The notes under the pieces: model-generated | Database searches by the model: none | What the model saw: the letters and a program-made list of their open reading frames with translations, nothing else | What the model was told of the DNA's origin: nothing | Translations under genes and position numbers: made by a program | Source of the DNA: Plasmopara viticola | Lineage: Eukaryota > Oomycota > Peronosporomycetes > Peronosporales > Peronosporaceae | Direction: 5' to 3' | DNA length: 64,000 nt | NCBI GenBank assembly: GCA_001695595.3 | Contig: MBPM02000027.1 | Coordinates: 372,001-436,000 of the forward strand | Part shown: positions 10,436 through 20,352 of the stretch, in pieces | How positions within the stretch are numbered: position 1 is the first letter of the stretch | How the letters are laid out: every line of letters begins with the position of its first letter

Positions 10436-11467
10436 ATGTCGGCTAAAACGACTCTGCGTGCTCCAGTCGCCAGTGACAATGCAAAAGAGATGACAAGCAA
10501 GGACTACTATTTCGATTCCTACTCACACTTTGGTATACATGAAGAGATGCTGAAAGACACAGTGCGCACCAAGGCTTACATGAACGCCATCCTGCAGAGC
10601 AAACACCTTTTCAAGGACAAAATTGTGCTCGACGTTGGCTGCGGTACCGGAATTCTCTCAATGTTTGCCGCTAAAGCCGGTGCAAAGCATGTATATGGCG
10701 TCGACTGCTCTGGTATCTTGACTCAGGCGCGAGAAATTGTTAAGGCCAACGACTTTGCAGACAAGATCACGCTTTTCCAAGGCAAGATGGAGGAGCTGAC
10801 GTTGCCCGTGGACAAGGTAGACATCATCATTTCAGAGTGGATGGGCTACTTTTTACTTTATGAATCCATGTTAGACACGGTGCTTTATGCTCGTGACAAA
10901 TACCTAGTGTCTAGTGGACTCATGTTTCCGGACCATGCTACACTCTACATAGGCGCTATTGAAGACGGAGAGTACAAGTCGGAAAAGCTTGACTTCTGGG
11001 AAAACGTCTACGGGTTCGACATGAGCTGCATCAAAAAAATTGCGAAAGTGGAGCCGTTGGTTGACACGGTCAATGGTGACGCTCTGCTGACCGATGTGTG
11101 CCCAATACTTGACATTGACCTGACCAAAGTCACCAAGGAGGAGCTCACTTTCTCGTCTACTTTCAAACTAACCGCTTTCCGTCAGGATTTCTGTCACGCC
11201 CTCGTGGCGTATTTTGACTGCACCTTTTCGGCAACACACAAGAAGCTGAAATTCTCTACCGGACCTAAGGCCGAGTACACGCACTGGAAGCAGACAGTGT
11301 TTTATTTGGAGGGTGACCTTGCTTGCAACCCTGGCGAGGTTATTGAGGGCGAGCTGGCATGTAAGCCCAACGTGTCCAATCCTCGCGACCTAGATATTGA
11401 TATTCACGTGCGTTTCGATGGCGGTAGCGGCTCTTACAACCGCCTCCACGAGTTTAAACTACGCTAG
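10436..11467 (+). CDS. PRMT1: Protein arginine N-methyltransferase 1
   Basis: Intronless 343-aa type I arginine methyltransferase. ATG 10436 was preferred over the upstream start at 10361 because the added residues are unlike the family and 343 aa matches the usual length. Seen: YYFDSYSHFGIHEEML before the fold, SAM-binding motif I VLDVGCGTGILSMFAAKAG, post-I VYGVDCS (many relatives have Glu where this has Asp), the double-E loop SEWMGYFLLYESMLD, and the THW loop YTHWKQTVFYLE near the end. It deposits asymmetric dimethylarginine on histone H4 and RNA-binding proteins in nucleus and cytoplasm. The ATG lies about 105 bp from the presumed end of the Mutator-like element. It converges on ASF1 with 201 bp between stops. 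Confidence 0.95.
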   Translation: MSAKTTLRAPVASDNAKEMTSKDYYFDSYSHFGIHEEMLKDTVRTKAYMNAILQSKHLFKDKIVLDVGCGTGILSMFAAKAGAKHVYGVDCSGILTQAREIVKANDFADKITLFQGKMEELTLPVDKVDIIISEWMGYFLLYESMLDTVLYARDKYLVSSGLMFPDHATLYIGAIEDGEYKSEKLDFWENVYGFDMSCIKKIAKVEPLVDTVNGDALLTDVCPILDIDLTKVTKEELTFSSTFKLTAFRQDFCHALVAYFDCTFSATHKKLKFSTGPKAEYTHWKQTVFYLEGDLACNPGEVIEGELACKPNVSNPRDLDIDIHVRFDGGSGSYNRLHEFKLR

Positions 11468-11668
11468 CGAAGAACCATACAACTACCTAAATAGAACCAA
11501 ATCTTCTATTTCGTTACACTTTAGCGATAGTACTCGCTACATTTTAAATTTTACCATGTGGATCAATATTCAAAATATTGGCTCTCAACCTCTATAAATA
11601 CAGTATCATATTAGCTGCCTCAACTACCGATCGGTGTCTCTATCTCGGACACTATACAGCGCACTTGT

Positions 11669-12513
11669 TTACTCAATATCTTCCATTTCCATGTCGCCAT
11701 CGGCGTCTTCCTCCTCTGCCTCTTCCACGGAGTCGGCCTCGTCGTCTTCTTCTTCTAGATCAATGTCCTCCTCCATGCCGTCGACAACAGTGCCATCAAT
11801 GACGATATCCGTGTAGTTATGGTCAAGCTGAGCGGCTGCTTTGACGAGCTCCTCGTCGTCTACAAAATCCATGTCGAGGTCGTTGCCGACACTGGGTAGG
11901 CCAGTTTGCATAGCACTAAAAGCCGCGCTGTTGATTGCCTTGTTGCTACCTTCTTCCATAGCATTGGGATCCTGCGAGACCGCTGGCGACCAATCGATGG
12001 GAAAACGCGTGACACGTGGCTTGTCCGCCAATATGTTGCGCTGAAGCTTGCTCACATCAACGCGAGCAGGCGGGTTCTCGAGCAAAACTGGGTCGGCGTA
12101 ATCGTTATTTACATAATAACCCACGCGTACGAATTCACGACCACGATACGAGCAAGTAACGAGTGCCACGGTAACACCAACCTTGTCCTCGTCCGGAATC
12201 ATGTCAGGGTTCGGCGGGTCTGACTGGAACACAAACTTGTTGGTGCCCACGGGCACGGGGCCGACCAGCACCTCCTCCAGCACCTGGTCGCGACTCTCAT
12301 CTTCAGCGCTGCCAACATACGTAATCTTCCACTCCAAGTCTATTTTAAGATTACAGCATGTTAATCTACAATTGACAAAGTTAGACTTGCACTTTTGTAC
12401 GTACCGGCTTCGAGCGGTTGTGCGCATTCAAACGTGACCTCAAACTGAAAGGGATTCGTAAAAGCGGTAGGGTTGTCCAGCACTGTGATGTTAGTAAGCG
12501 TAACGTACGCCAT
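11669..12513 (-). CDS. ASF1: Histone chaperone ASF1
   Basis: Two exons (12405-12513 and 11669-12339; 65-nt GT-AG intron) encode 259 aa. Residues 1-155 are the ASF1 immunoglobulin-like core: MAYVTLTNITVLDNPTAF, NPFQFEVTFEC, DLEWKITYVGSAEDE, VLVGPVPVGTNKFVFQ, VTVALVTCSYRGREFVRVGYYVNN and the final RFPIDW strand. It binds the H3-H4 dimer and hands it to CAF-1 or HIRA during replication-coupled and independent assembly. The tail from about residue 200 is very acidic (EEDDEADSVEEAEEED), as in fungal ASF1. The Ser-rich plus-strand ORF over this stretch is only its shadow. It lies downstream of and co-oriented with a gene for a possible PCNA-binding protein. Confidence 0.95.
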
Positions 12514-12772
12514 GTTGCTTCTGCCGATTAAAACGAAAAGGTTAGCGAGTGAGGGGTGAGCAAGGTCAAGCAAGACCCGAATGAGTTGCACGCGCGCTCG
12601 CCATGAACCAATCGTACAGTACTGTATACATCCGTTAAAGTACGATAAAACGGCGCCAAAATCTTTCTCGCCAATTAACACAATTTTTGCATTTCAAGCT
12701 TTAAAAGATATAAGCATTATGACAATCGACTCTGTAGTGAAAGTGCCAGCAATCTAATAATGTACATTTTTA

Positions 12773-14401
12773 TCATTTTAACCGGAGGAAACCATCAAGC
12801 GTAAGCTGACCAATCTTTCGTCGCTTTCTCACGAGACGTGGTTGGAGCGCACCTATATATGGGGCAGCTGGTTGGATTGATAAATGACTGACCTGTGCTC
12901 TATCAGCTAAAGCCGGCACTGCTGCTGGTAGCACTTGTACACTGTTAGACACGTTGCACTCCCGCTTAGATATTTTCTTATTGTCGTCATTCAGGTCGAA
13001 GCACCCATCCTTAAGTTCAATGACGCAGTCAGAAATCACCTTTTTGGGCTCCCTCGTGGTTGCAGGAGCAGGTGATGGCATCAGCAAAAGTTGCCTATTC
13101 CACCTTGAATAGCTATCGGAATTAGCGACAAACGAGCAGTCTCGCTTCACCGAGCGCCGTTGGCTCCACTGTAGCAAACAACGCAAGCGTTGATTCCAGA
13201 GTTATTACTTGTTTACAAATCCTCTACAATCATGCCCCACCTTCGCTCCTGACTTTAGTTTTGCGGCCGTAGCCTTTCCCTTACTTGCGAAGTTAAGGGC
13301 TACGTCGAACCCGTCTGACACAATGCCAATACATACAATCAACTTCAAAACGTTATTGGCAGCTACTAATCCGCACCAACCGCTTAATGAGCCTTCACTG
13401 TCGTCTGACAAATCGCAAATTACAACCTGTTTTTCCGAAATAGTATCAACAGTTGATGAAAATGCCGAACGTGCGATCCCAGATTTGCATCGTTTGTTTG
13501 GTTCACAATCAGGAGTAGCCCGGTCGCAAAAAGATGTTACATCGGGTCGAGGTGCATGAATAGTGTCTGCGTCACAAGAAGACAATTTAGCCATCCAGCC
13601 TATATAAATTACGATTGCAAACGCACTGTCAAAAACTTCCGACGCTTCTTCCGGAAATTGGTTTGCTATAAACCAGACATTGTTAAAGCGCACATAAATA
13701 CAACTACAATTATTATCTATCTGGGCATGAAGTGCAACCTTTAACAGAATGCGTACCATCAGTGACGTCTTCCCAGCTACATGCCTGCATATACTGTGAA
13801 GTCTGCGTCGCTGTGTCTTGCTCTACATCACCTAAAAGCAACATGGGACAATACATTAAATTGCACGGGCTTTGACGTCAAAACAAATAACTTGCTACAC
13901 ACCGACAAAGTCTTGGCTCGGATTTATGTCCAAGTTGTCCATATCCGTCGCGTTCTACTAGTCGCCACACAGTTTACAGTCACATCAGTCCTACTCAGAC
14001 GTCGCTTAAGCGTTTATAAGACGGACATATTCCACAAATGCTTTAAGCTGATCATCCGTATCCAGGCTGTCCTGCTCGCTATCGCCAGCGTTGCACTCAA
14101 TACCACCGCTGTCTATGAAGTGCTTTTTGCTGTGATGCAACTTCCGCAGCTCGTCGCGCTTGAGTTCACGGTTCGGCACAAAGACGGACGCTGACGGTCG
14201 TGTCGTATTATGCATCCCTTTTCTCTCCCACTCAGTTCTAGCGCATGCAAATGGCATGCCTTCGTCACCCGGAATGTGCGATCGCTCTTGGCGCCATGTG
14301 CGAGCATTGCTACTGCATTGAGAGTCACTTAACTTTCGAAAATCGACACCGCTTAACACTTCATGTCCAAAATCTCGTAGTACGGGTAGCTCGGTACGCA
14401 T
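12773..14401 (-). CDS. Unknown 448-aa protein with C-terminal PIP-box-like motif
   Basis: Five exons join in frame: 14027-14401, 13903-13954, 13757-13831, 13217-13665 and 12773-13168. The GT-AG introns run from 48 to 91 nt. No catalytic domain was recognised. Much of the protein is low-complexity and polar, and VVICDLSDDSEG near the middle resembles a SUMO-interacting motif. The end, RKRRKIGQLTLDGFLRLK, is the most informative part: a basic patch and then Q-x-x-L-x-x-F-L, a PCNA-interacting (PIP) box with Leu instead of the usual second aromatic, placed at the very C-terminus as in several replication proteins. The neighbour is ASF1 on the same strand. A replication or repair accessory role is inferred, not shown. 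Confidence 0.65.
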
Positions 14402-14487
14402 AGACTTCGTGGCCCGCTACCAAGCTGATCGCGTTACCTTGCCGTAGTTGCGGAAGTGGGTTTTTTCGCTTATCGAAAATCAAAGGT

Positions 14488-14844
14488 AGCCTAAAACATG
14501 ATTTTGTGTTGTATTGTATTACGTTATCGCGTTGCCAAGTTATGCACGTGCTAGGCTAAGTCTGGCTAGTCCACGGCATAGAGTGGTGTCCGCATACGTC
14601 GGGTCTCGTTCGGCGGGCAGTGCAGCCAGCACCGAGGTCGTGAGGGTCTTCCATTATTTTGTTTAGCTTTGACTTGGTAAAAGCCCAGGTGGCGCCCTGG
14701 TGCTGGTGACCGTCGCGTCGAGAATGAGACTCGTTAGAGACCTGCAGATGCCCGAGAGCACCTGCCCGAAGCGCACGAGCATTTGGCCCCCGCGCTTGGA
14801 AGGAGAGCGTCACCCCAACCTTTTCCGAAGCCTAAAACATGATT
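14488..14844 (-). mobile_element. SINE-like retroposon, copy 1
   Basis: An element of about 325 bp (14504-14828) is bounded by a perfect 16-bp direct repeat, AGCCTAAAACATGATT, at 14488-14503 and 14829-14844. On the minus strand it starts TCGGAAAAGGTTGGGGTGACGC and ends in a short ATACA-type tail. A copy on the other strand lies at 38045-38396. Long perfect target duplications plus a 3' simple-repeat tail indicate target-primed reverse transcription. There is no coding capacity, and no clear tRNA-type A and B boxes were found. Confidence 0.8.
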
Positions 14845-15829
14845 ATATTACAATATCATCAGGTCGTTCAGTCGTTTACCAAAAGATTATAAACGCCTCC
14901 GTACTGTGTAAGTTCGTAGTCAACCTACGCCTACGCGGATAGACTGTAAACTTAAATCCTTTCAAAGGCTTTAAATTATCTGCCCGACACGCACTACGTG
15001 CTGCTCGAGCGACTTGCCGGCTTAAATAGGTGGCTGCATCTGCAGCTTTCCCTGCTGCCGAGCAGCTGGTATGCGTCACGGCGCTCAATTCTACGGGTAC
15101 AGCTTATGAATAAGGTCAAGAGACTTAGGCTACCGGAACCACGCTCCATACACTGTTTCTAGCGCAGTATGCTGGTAGCCATCCATCCTACTTTCGGATC
15201 GGGTTTTGAAACCCTCATCACACTGAGGAGCTTTATCGGTCAGTGGGGTGTCTCCTATCTCCGGCTGTCTTAATTAGGATCCTACAGGGGTGTCGATCCA
15301 TTTACTTTTCGACCCTGGGGCCAGCGACGTACCACTCGAGCCACAGGGGCGATTTCGAGGCCCACAAAACACAGGCTCTGATACCCCCACTGGTAGCGCT
15401 TAATGCAGATCCAACCCGTACAGAGTTAAGATTTCCCTTAATAGCAAAGTAAAAGAAAAGCATCTCATTTAAACAAAAAAATTAAAACGGTCACTGAAGC
15501 GGCCATGATCTCAAACAATCAGCGCTCCAAGCTCGCACTTTCTTGTCTGCGAGGCCGGGCTGCCTTGAGAGTGGTTAATCATGTGCTAAGAGCTTTCCGA
15601 CGCGCCTGTAATATTCTTAAGGGGTGCATGGTTCGCATTAACGTGTTAAAGATGTTGTCCATAGTCGCGTAGGGCAATGAAAGACAAAATTCCAATTGCG
15701 AGCAAAGTTCGAACGCATGCGCAAAAATGTGGTTTTTTAAACACAGATAGGTTCATGTTTGGCACAGAAGAAAATCTCTGTTTTGGGATTTCTTGCTTGT
15801 ACGCGTGAACTTCGGGCAGAATTTACCGA
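14845..15829. other. Repeat-like DNA without a recognisable gene
   Basis: Only short ORFs were seen. 15120-15470 is GC-richer than its surroundings and looks like part of an old element, but no terminal repeats or protein family were recognised. Confidence 0.35.
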
Positions 15830-17060
15830 TGTCAAGGCCATTGTGTATTGGCTGGCTCCATAAAGCAAGACAGTTTTGGAGAAGTTGCATGGTTTGAATA
15901 ATTGCTTACACAAGTACAGGGCAAAATACGCTGATCCCTGTCTGATGTTCGAAAGAGGCGCACAGACGGAGTGTGGGAAGCCCAACACCAAGCAGCGTGT
16001 GGCAATTCGAGGATGGCTAGGTGCAAGCGCCAGTTTTGGCCTTGTTGGATGCAGAACGACCGCTCAATATTATCTACGAGGTGTCGAATATTGCCATCGG
16101 AGTCACACTGCTACAAGCAGCCATTAAGGAGCGAGATCAAGGGATCGCGTTCAAGCTTTAAGTATATTTGAGCTGACGAGAAGACCTTTTTTGTCCGTGG
16201 CAAAGATCTATCTGCGATGACGTATGCTCTCATCAAGTTCAGGGCTTTCCTGCTAGACCTTAAGCCATTGGTGTTTGTTGCGCATCATGCGTTATTGCGC
16301 ATTGCGATGCAATCGTCTCACCCTGGCCAAATGCGCTTTTTTTGCAGTTTTATTTCAAGGTGAAGTACAAGTGAGAAAAGAGGAATGAATTGGCTGATGC
16401 ATTATCGCGTCAGACAGATTATGCTTTGGCTCGTTCCTCAATGGATGTATATGTGGCGTTTACACACGATGCATCATATGTATAACTCTGATGAAGATTC
16501 TGAGGAGCAACGAGATGTGACACTCAAACAAAATCGTTTATAGCGTGGCTCAATTGGCTCCACGTGAAAGCCGAGGTGTTGTATTACAACACAAATTAAG
16601 GTAACTTACAACATGAGGCTATTACTAATGATGTTAGAAGAGTTATCTAATGCTTACGGTACATCATTTGGCGTTCATCTCGATTGAAAAATGAGCTTTA
16701 AGGGAGTAACTCCTACGAATGAGTCTGCACATATGTTCACGCGAGTTAAGCGGATCTACAGGTGTATTCCTCGTCAAATTTGGCCCAACCATTGGCAAAC
16801 TTGCCTATGTCATGGCGCTATAGGTGAGTTGATAAAATTGTACTTGATACGCCAAATAAGTCCGTAGGCGACCCAAATATTGCGGGTTTTATTGACCGCT
16901 TGTACGAAACGGCTCGTTCAGCGGCTGTAATAGATATGTCGACGCTGTCGAAACAGCGTTGTTTCTCTTTGATCGTGTTTTCAAGCAATATTGTCAATTG
17001 TCTTCGATGTTGTACTCATGCCCGGCAAATTACGAGCGAGTTTGATTGAATGGGAACGCT
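15830..17060 (+). pseudogene. Ty3/Gypsy pol remnant (RT, RNase H, integrase)
   Basis: Frameshifted, stop-containing plus-strand text follows pol order. LHGLNNCLHKYRAKYAD near 15885 matches the RT thumb region, APVLALLDAERP with AIGVTLLQ near 16030 the RT-RNase H junction, and YALIKFRAFLL near 16210 the RNase H core. RNELADALSRQTDYALA near 16385 is the RNase H end (the family motif is ADALSRRPDY), and GDPNIAGFIDRLYETARSAAV near 16870 lies in the integrase core. It is clearly ancient and non-functional. No LTRs were found around it. Confidence 0.8.
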
Positions 17061-20000
17061 AATTTTTGCACTCCGTATGCCGAGGGGTGTGGTCTCGCAA
17101 CGACTTGGAGAAGGAGAGATTAATGTCTAAGAGATCAAAGGCTTAAGTTACATGCGAAACAAAATGGATGAAAGCTAAGATGTTTAAAATATGTTCGGAC
17201 CCGGAAAGTGTGTCAAAACTAAAACATGGATAATTGATAATTTTAAATTTAACAATTCGCCTTCACGTACAGTTGATGCTGCCGCTAAGCAAAGACTGCA
17301 CCGGCGTTTCATCAGACCGATTCTTGGTAATAACTATAAAAGCTTTGCGTCTACGCTTAACAGTCTTGATAGAATGGGAAAGCATCCGGTGCTTTCTTAC
17401 CTCATGAACATAAAAGCGTTAAGATTGTATCTACAACCACGACTCACCAGTTGGGCAGAATTTGATTCTAAGCACGAAGTACCAAAATCTCTGTCTCGAG
17501 GGTTAAATGTCGAGCAACTGGAATCTCAAAATTTAAGCGACCAGTGCATGTGTTTGTTAAGACACTAAAGATCGTCAGTGCCACGGTTCATCAGCTAATG
17601 GCTAGAGTTCTCCAGACGTCGGTCGCGAGCGATACCAACGCGAAGAAAAATTATTACACTGCATGATGCTTAAACACTGTCCTACCGTCACACTTGTTGA
17701 TGAATACTTGCCACACAGAGTGCATTCTTACGAAATACACTTCGTAGGGCCAAACCTAGTAACTTTTAAAGCTGATAATTATTGTCACTGTGAGACCTAG
17801 CGGGAACTAGGGTATCCGTTTTGGCACCATTAACCTTACGTCATAGATGCTTTTGATATTGGTGACCAGCGTCTCCGACAGTACTACGTCTTCCTCCGCT
17901 AGGCCTAGAGACGCTGAAGCCACGAACAAAGCTCATAGTAAGTTAAGGAGGAACAGTGCACACGAGAACTTGATGTTGTGGACCATAGATAGCATAATGT
18001 TCTTTTTTTTTAACCAAGCGAATTCGTGCCAAAAACCAACATGCTGTTGACACAAAGTCAAAATTCTTTTTACATTGATATATAACGCTTATAAGATATT
18101 GGATCATCATGTGACAAAGCATTCACGAGCACTGTTACCAATTTAGTGGTTCGAGGGGATAGTAGCTTGTCCCGAACCTAAAAGGTAATTCGCATAAGGC
18201 GGCCGAGATAGGTCACAAGCAAATCCCGACCTTCTTATTCTACTTCAAATGGGTGTGTAATGGCTGGGTAAGTCGGCTCATTCTGACCCTAGTGGAATGA
18301 GGAGTACGAATTCCAGTCCCGACGTGAGTAGAATAGCTACAAGCATCCCGCGCCAGATACAGCTTAGTCTTGACGTTTAGGCTTTGACAGTTTTGTCCCT
18401 CCACGAAAGCGATATGGGCTACAAAATCTGGCCGTCGTCAATCACCCTCCTCCACCTTCGATGTCGAGGTTAACGGACCATGATTAACTTACTTTTAGCA
18501 CAAGCCGGCCAAACGCGTACTTCTCAAGAGAACAAACCGTCGCTCAACATCATGACGTATGAATGCCGAATTGTCGTGTAGGTATTGGACTCTTTCATAT
18601 TTTTTTTATACTTTAAGATCGCTGCTGTTTTCAATTACAACGATGTAACAAGAGTGAGCGACAAGGCAATTTGTCGACTTACAGTCTGATTTTAGACAAT
18701 TTTTAGGCCCATTCGGTTTGTTCTGAAAGCGGTAAAAATCACAACAGTAATGTCTGGTAGACAGTAAGCTGTTAAGAGGACTCTAATTACGTACGGACCC
18801 AACTAGCGGCGTGCGCAAATCCACTGTGTATACAATAGCTGGTGATTATACCATATAACGTGATATAAGGCATGTGATTATTGGCGCTTCAATAAGATGG
18901 CAACACGTAGAACTGAAGAGCTTGTTTAAATGCAACTAGAAAATTAACAACCACAACGAAGTGCATATTAGTGGAGTTTACTATAATTGCAAGACATTCA
19001 CCGTTTGCGTGGAAACGCCGATTACCCTTGATACAAATCAGCTCAATATTGATAGTGTAAGCTAGGTGGAGATTTTGCATCATCACTGAAACCAAATGTT
19101 ATGGTAAAGCAATTTGTGGTTTGCGGTTTGCGACTTGTACTTGCTCTTTAAATAAAACGCAGATATGGAATCTGATTACACGCTTCTATTAAGTAAATAG
19201 CCATAGAAGCCTCACACCAGAAACTCTGAAGCAGATTTTGATGCGGTGCTTAAAGCGCTTGTATTTCCAGTGTAAGGTCGCGCTGAAACAATTACTCGAT
19301 TTGACTTAAACTTCTTTCGTTCATGCCACGCGAAAAGGTTCTTTGGAGAGTTCTCACGGCGTGCAAAGCAGAAATGGGTACGCTTGTTAACGCAAACTGC
19401 GTCGGATCATTTAAAAAACCCTTCTCTTTCTCGTTCGGCCCATTGCCCAGAGGACGAAAAAAAATCCACGGGATAGCAACTTACTAGGTAACAGGCGGTG
19501 GGTAAGTCACAAGCTGCACTCTCTGTGTTAGTGACTTCAGTCATGTACAACCGTGTACTGTACCATTGGTCGTCGTCGTTGTCTCAACTCTCCTGTCTTG
19601 GTCTGTAGTATTGATATTTTTTATTAGCAACTGCATGTAAGATCAACAATTTTCTCATATCTCTTCCTTTTAGGTTAAGGCCATTCGCATGACCGGAGGG
19701 TCTGACGACAAGTCTCACACGTCTTTGGGCTCACACATCCGGTGCCAAACATTGTAAATTGCCTGAGGCATCATCAGACCAGGAGAGCTATGCTAGTGTT
19801 CATTGTGGAGCGCTAGCGGCACCCTTTGTATTCACATCGCCCGGAAGTTGAGGTGTCTACAGACCAACTGGGAGAGGAAGAACGATAAGCTGGCGCTCCA
19901 CGCCGGGATTAAAGGAAAGATTCTTTCAAAGCCGTTCTTGCTTAAGCATCTGTTTGGTCGGCAAGCAACTCATAATTTGCCGCCCATGGGTAGGTCCAGA

Positions 20001-20352
20001 CTTTATCGCTATTCCAATCGATCGGGCAAGAAGTAGAACTTTATCGCTAGTGCATTCGTGCCCGAGCGACAAAGTTCTACAGACGATAAATTCGGACGCA
20101 GACTGCATAGAGTCGAAGTCGGCTTTGTCTGCAGACATCCTGCATTGGTGAGAGCTGACTGCATGCTAGTTCTCAAGGGCTCTATTTTCTTTGTCTCTTT
20201 ACCGAATCGAGCTATTAACTCTTGCATCACTATTCCATTAATGTAATGAACCTACAAGGTAAAATTTGTTCACTTTCCACGTCTAAAACTCTGAAATTAA
20301 TATAGTCTTGCAATATATTTGCTGGTGTGTGCCATCACAATCCTCTACTACA
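17061..20352. other. Decayed transposon DNA, no gene seen
   Basis: ORFs are under 130 codons and none resembles a known protein. The 125-codon ORF at 17191-17568 is Arg/Lys/Ser-rich and may be retroelement debris. A hairpin lies at 20033-20080. The last about 100 bp before 20353 should hold the promoter of the PHD-finger gene. Confidence 0.4.
20033..20080. repeat. 16-bp inverted repeat (hairpin)
   Basis: GTAGAACTTTATCGCT (20033-20048) pairs with 20065-20080 except for one G-T type position; the loop is 16 nt. It is isolated, with no T-run after it. It may be the core of a small MITE. Confidence 0.6.

Noticed and set aside
11634..11816. Ser-rich plus-strand ORF
   Set aside because: It is the antisense shadow of the acidic ASF1 tail.
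15120..15470. tRNA or snRNA gene in the GC-richer block
   Set aside because: No cloverleaf, no paired A and B boxes and no terminator T-run could be matched.
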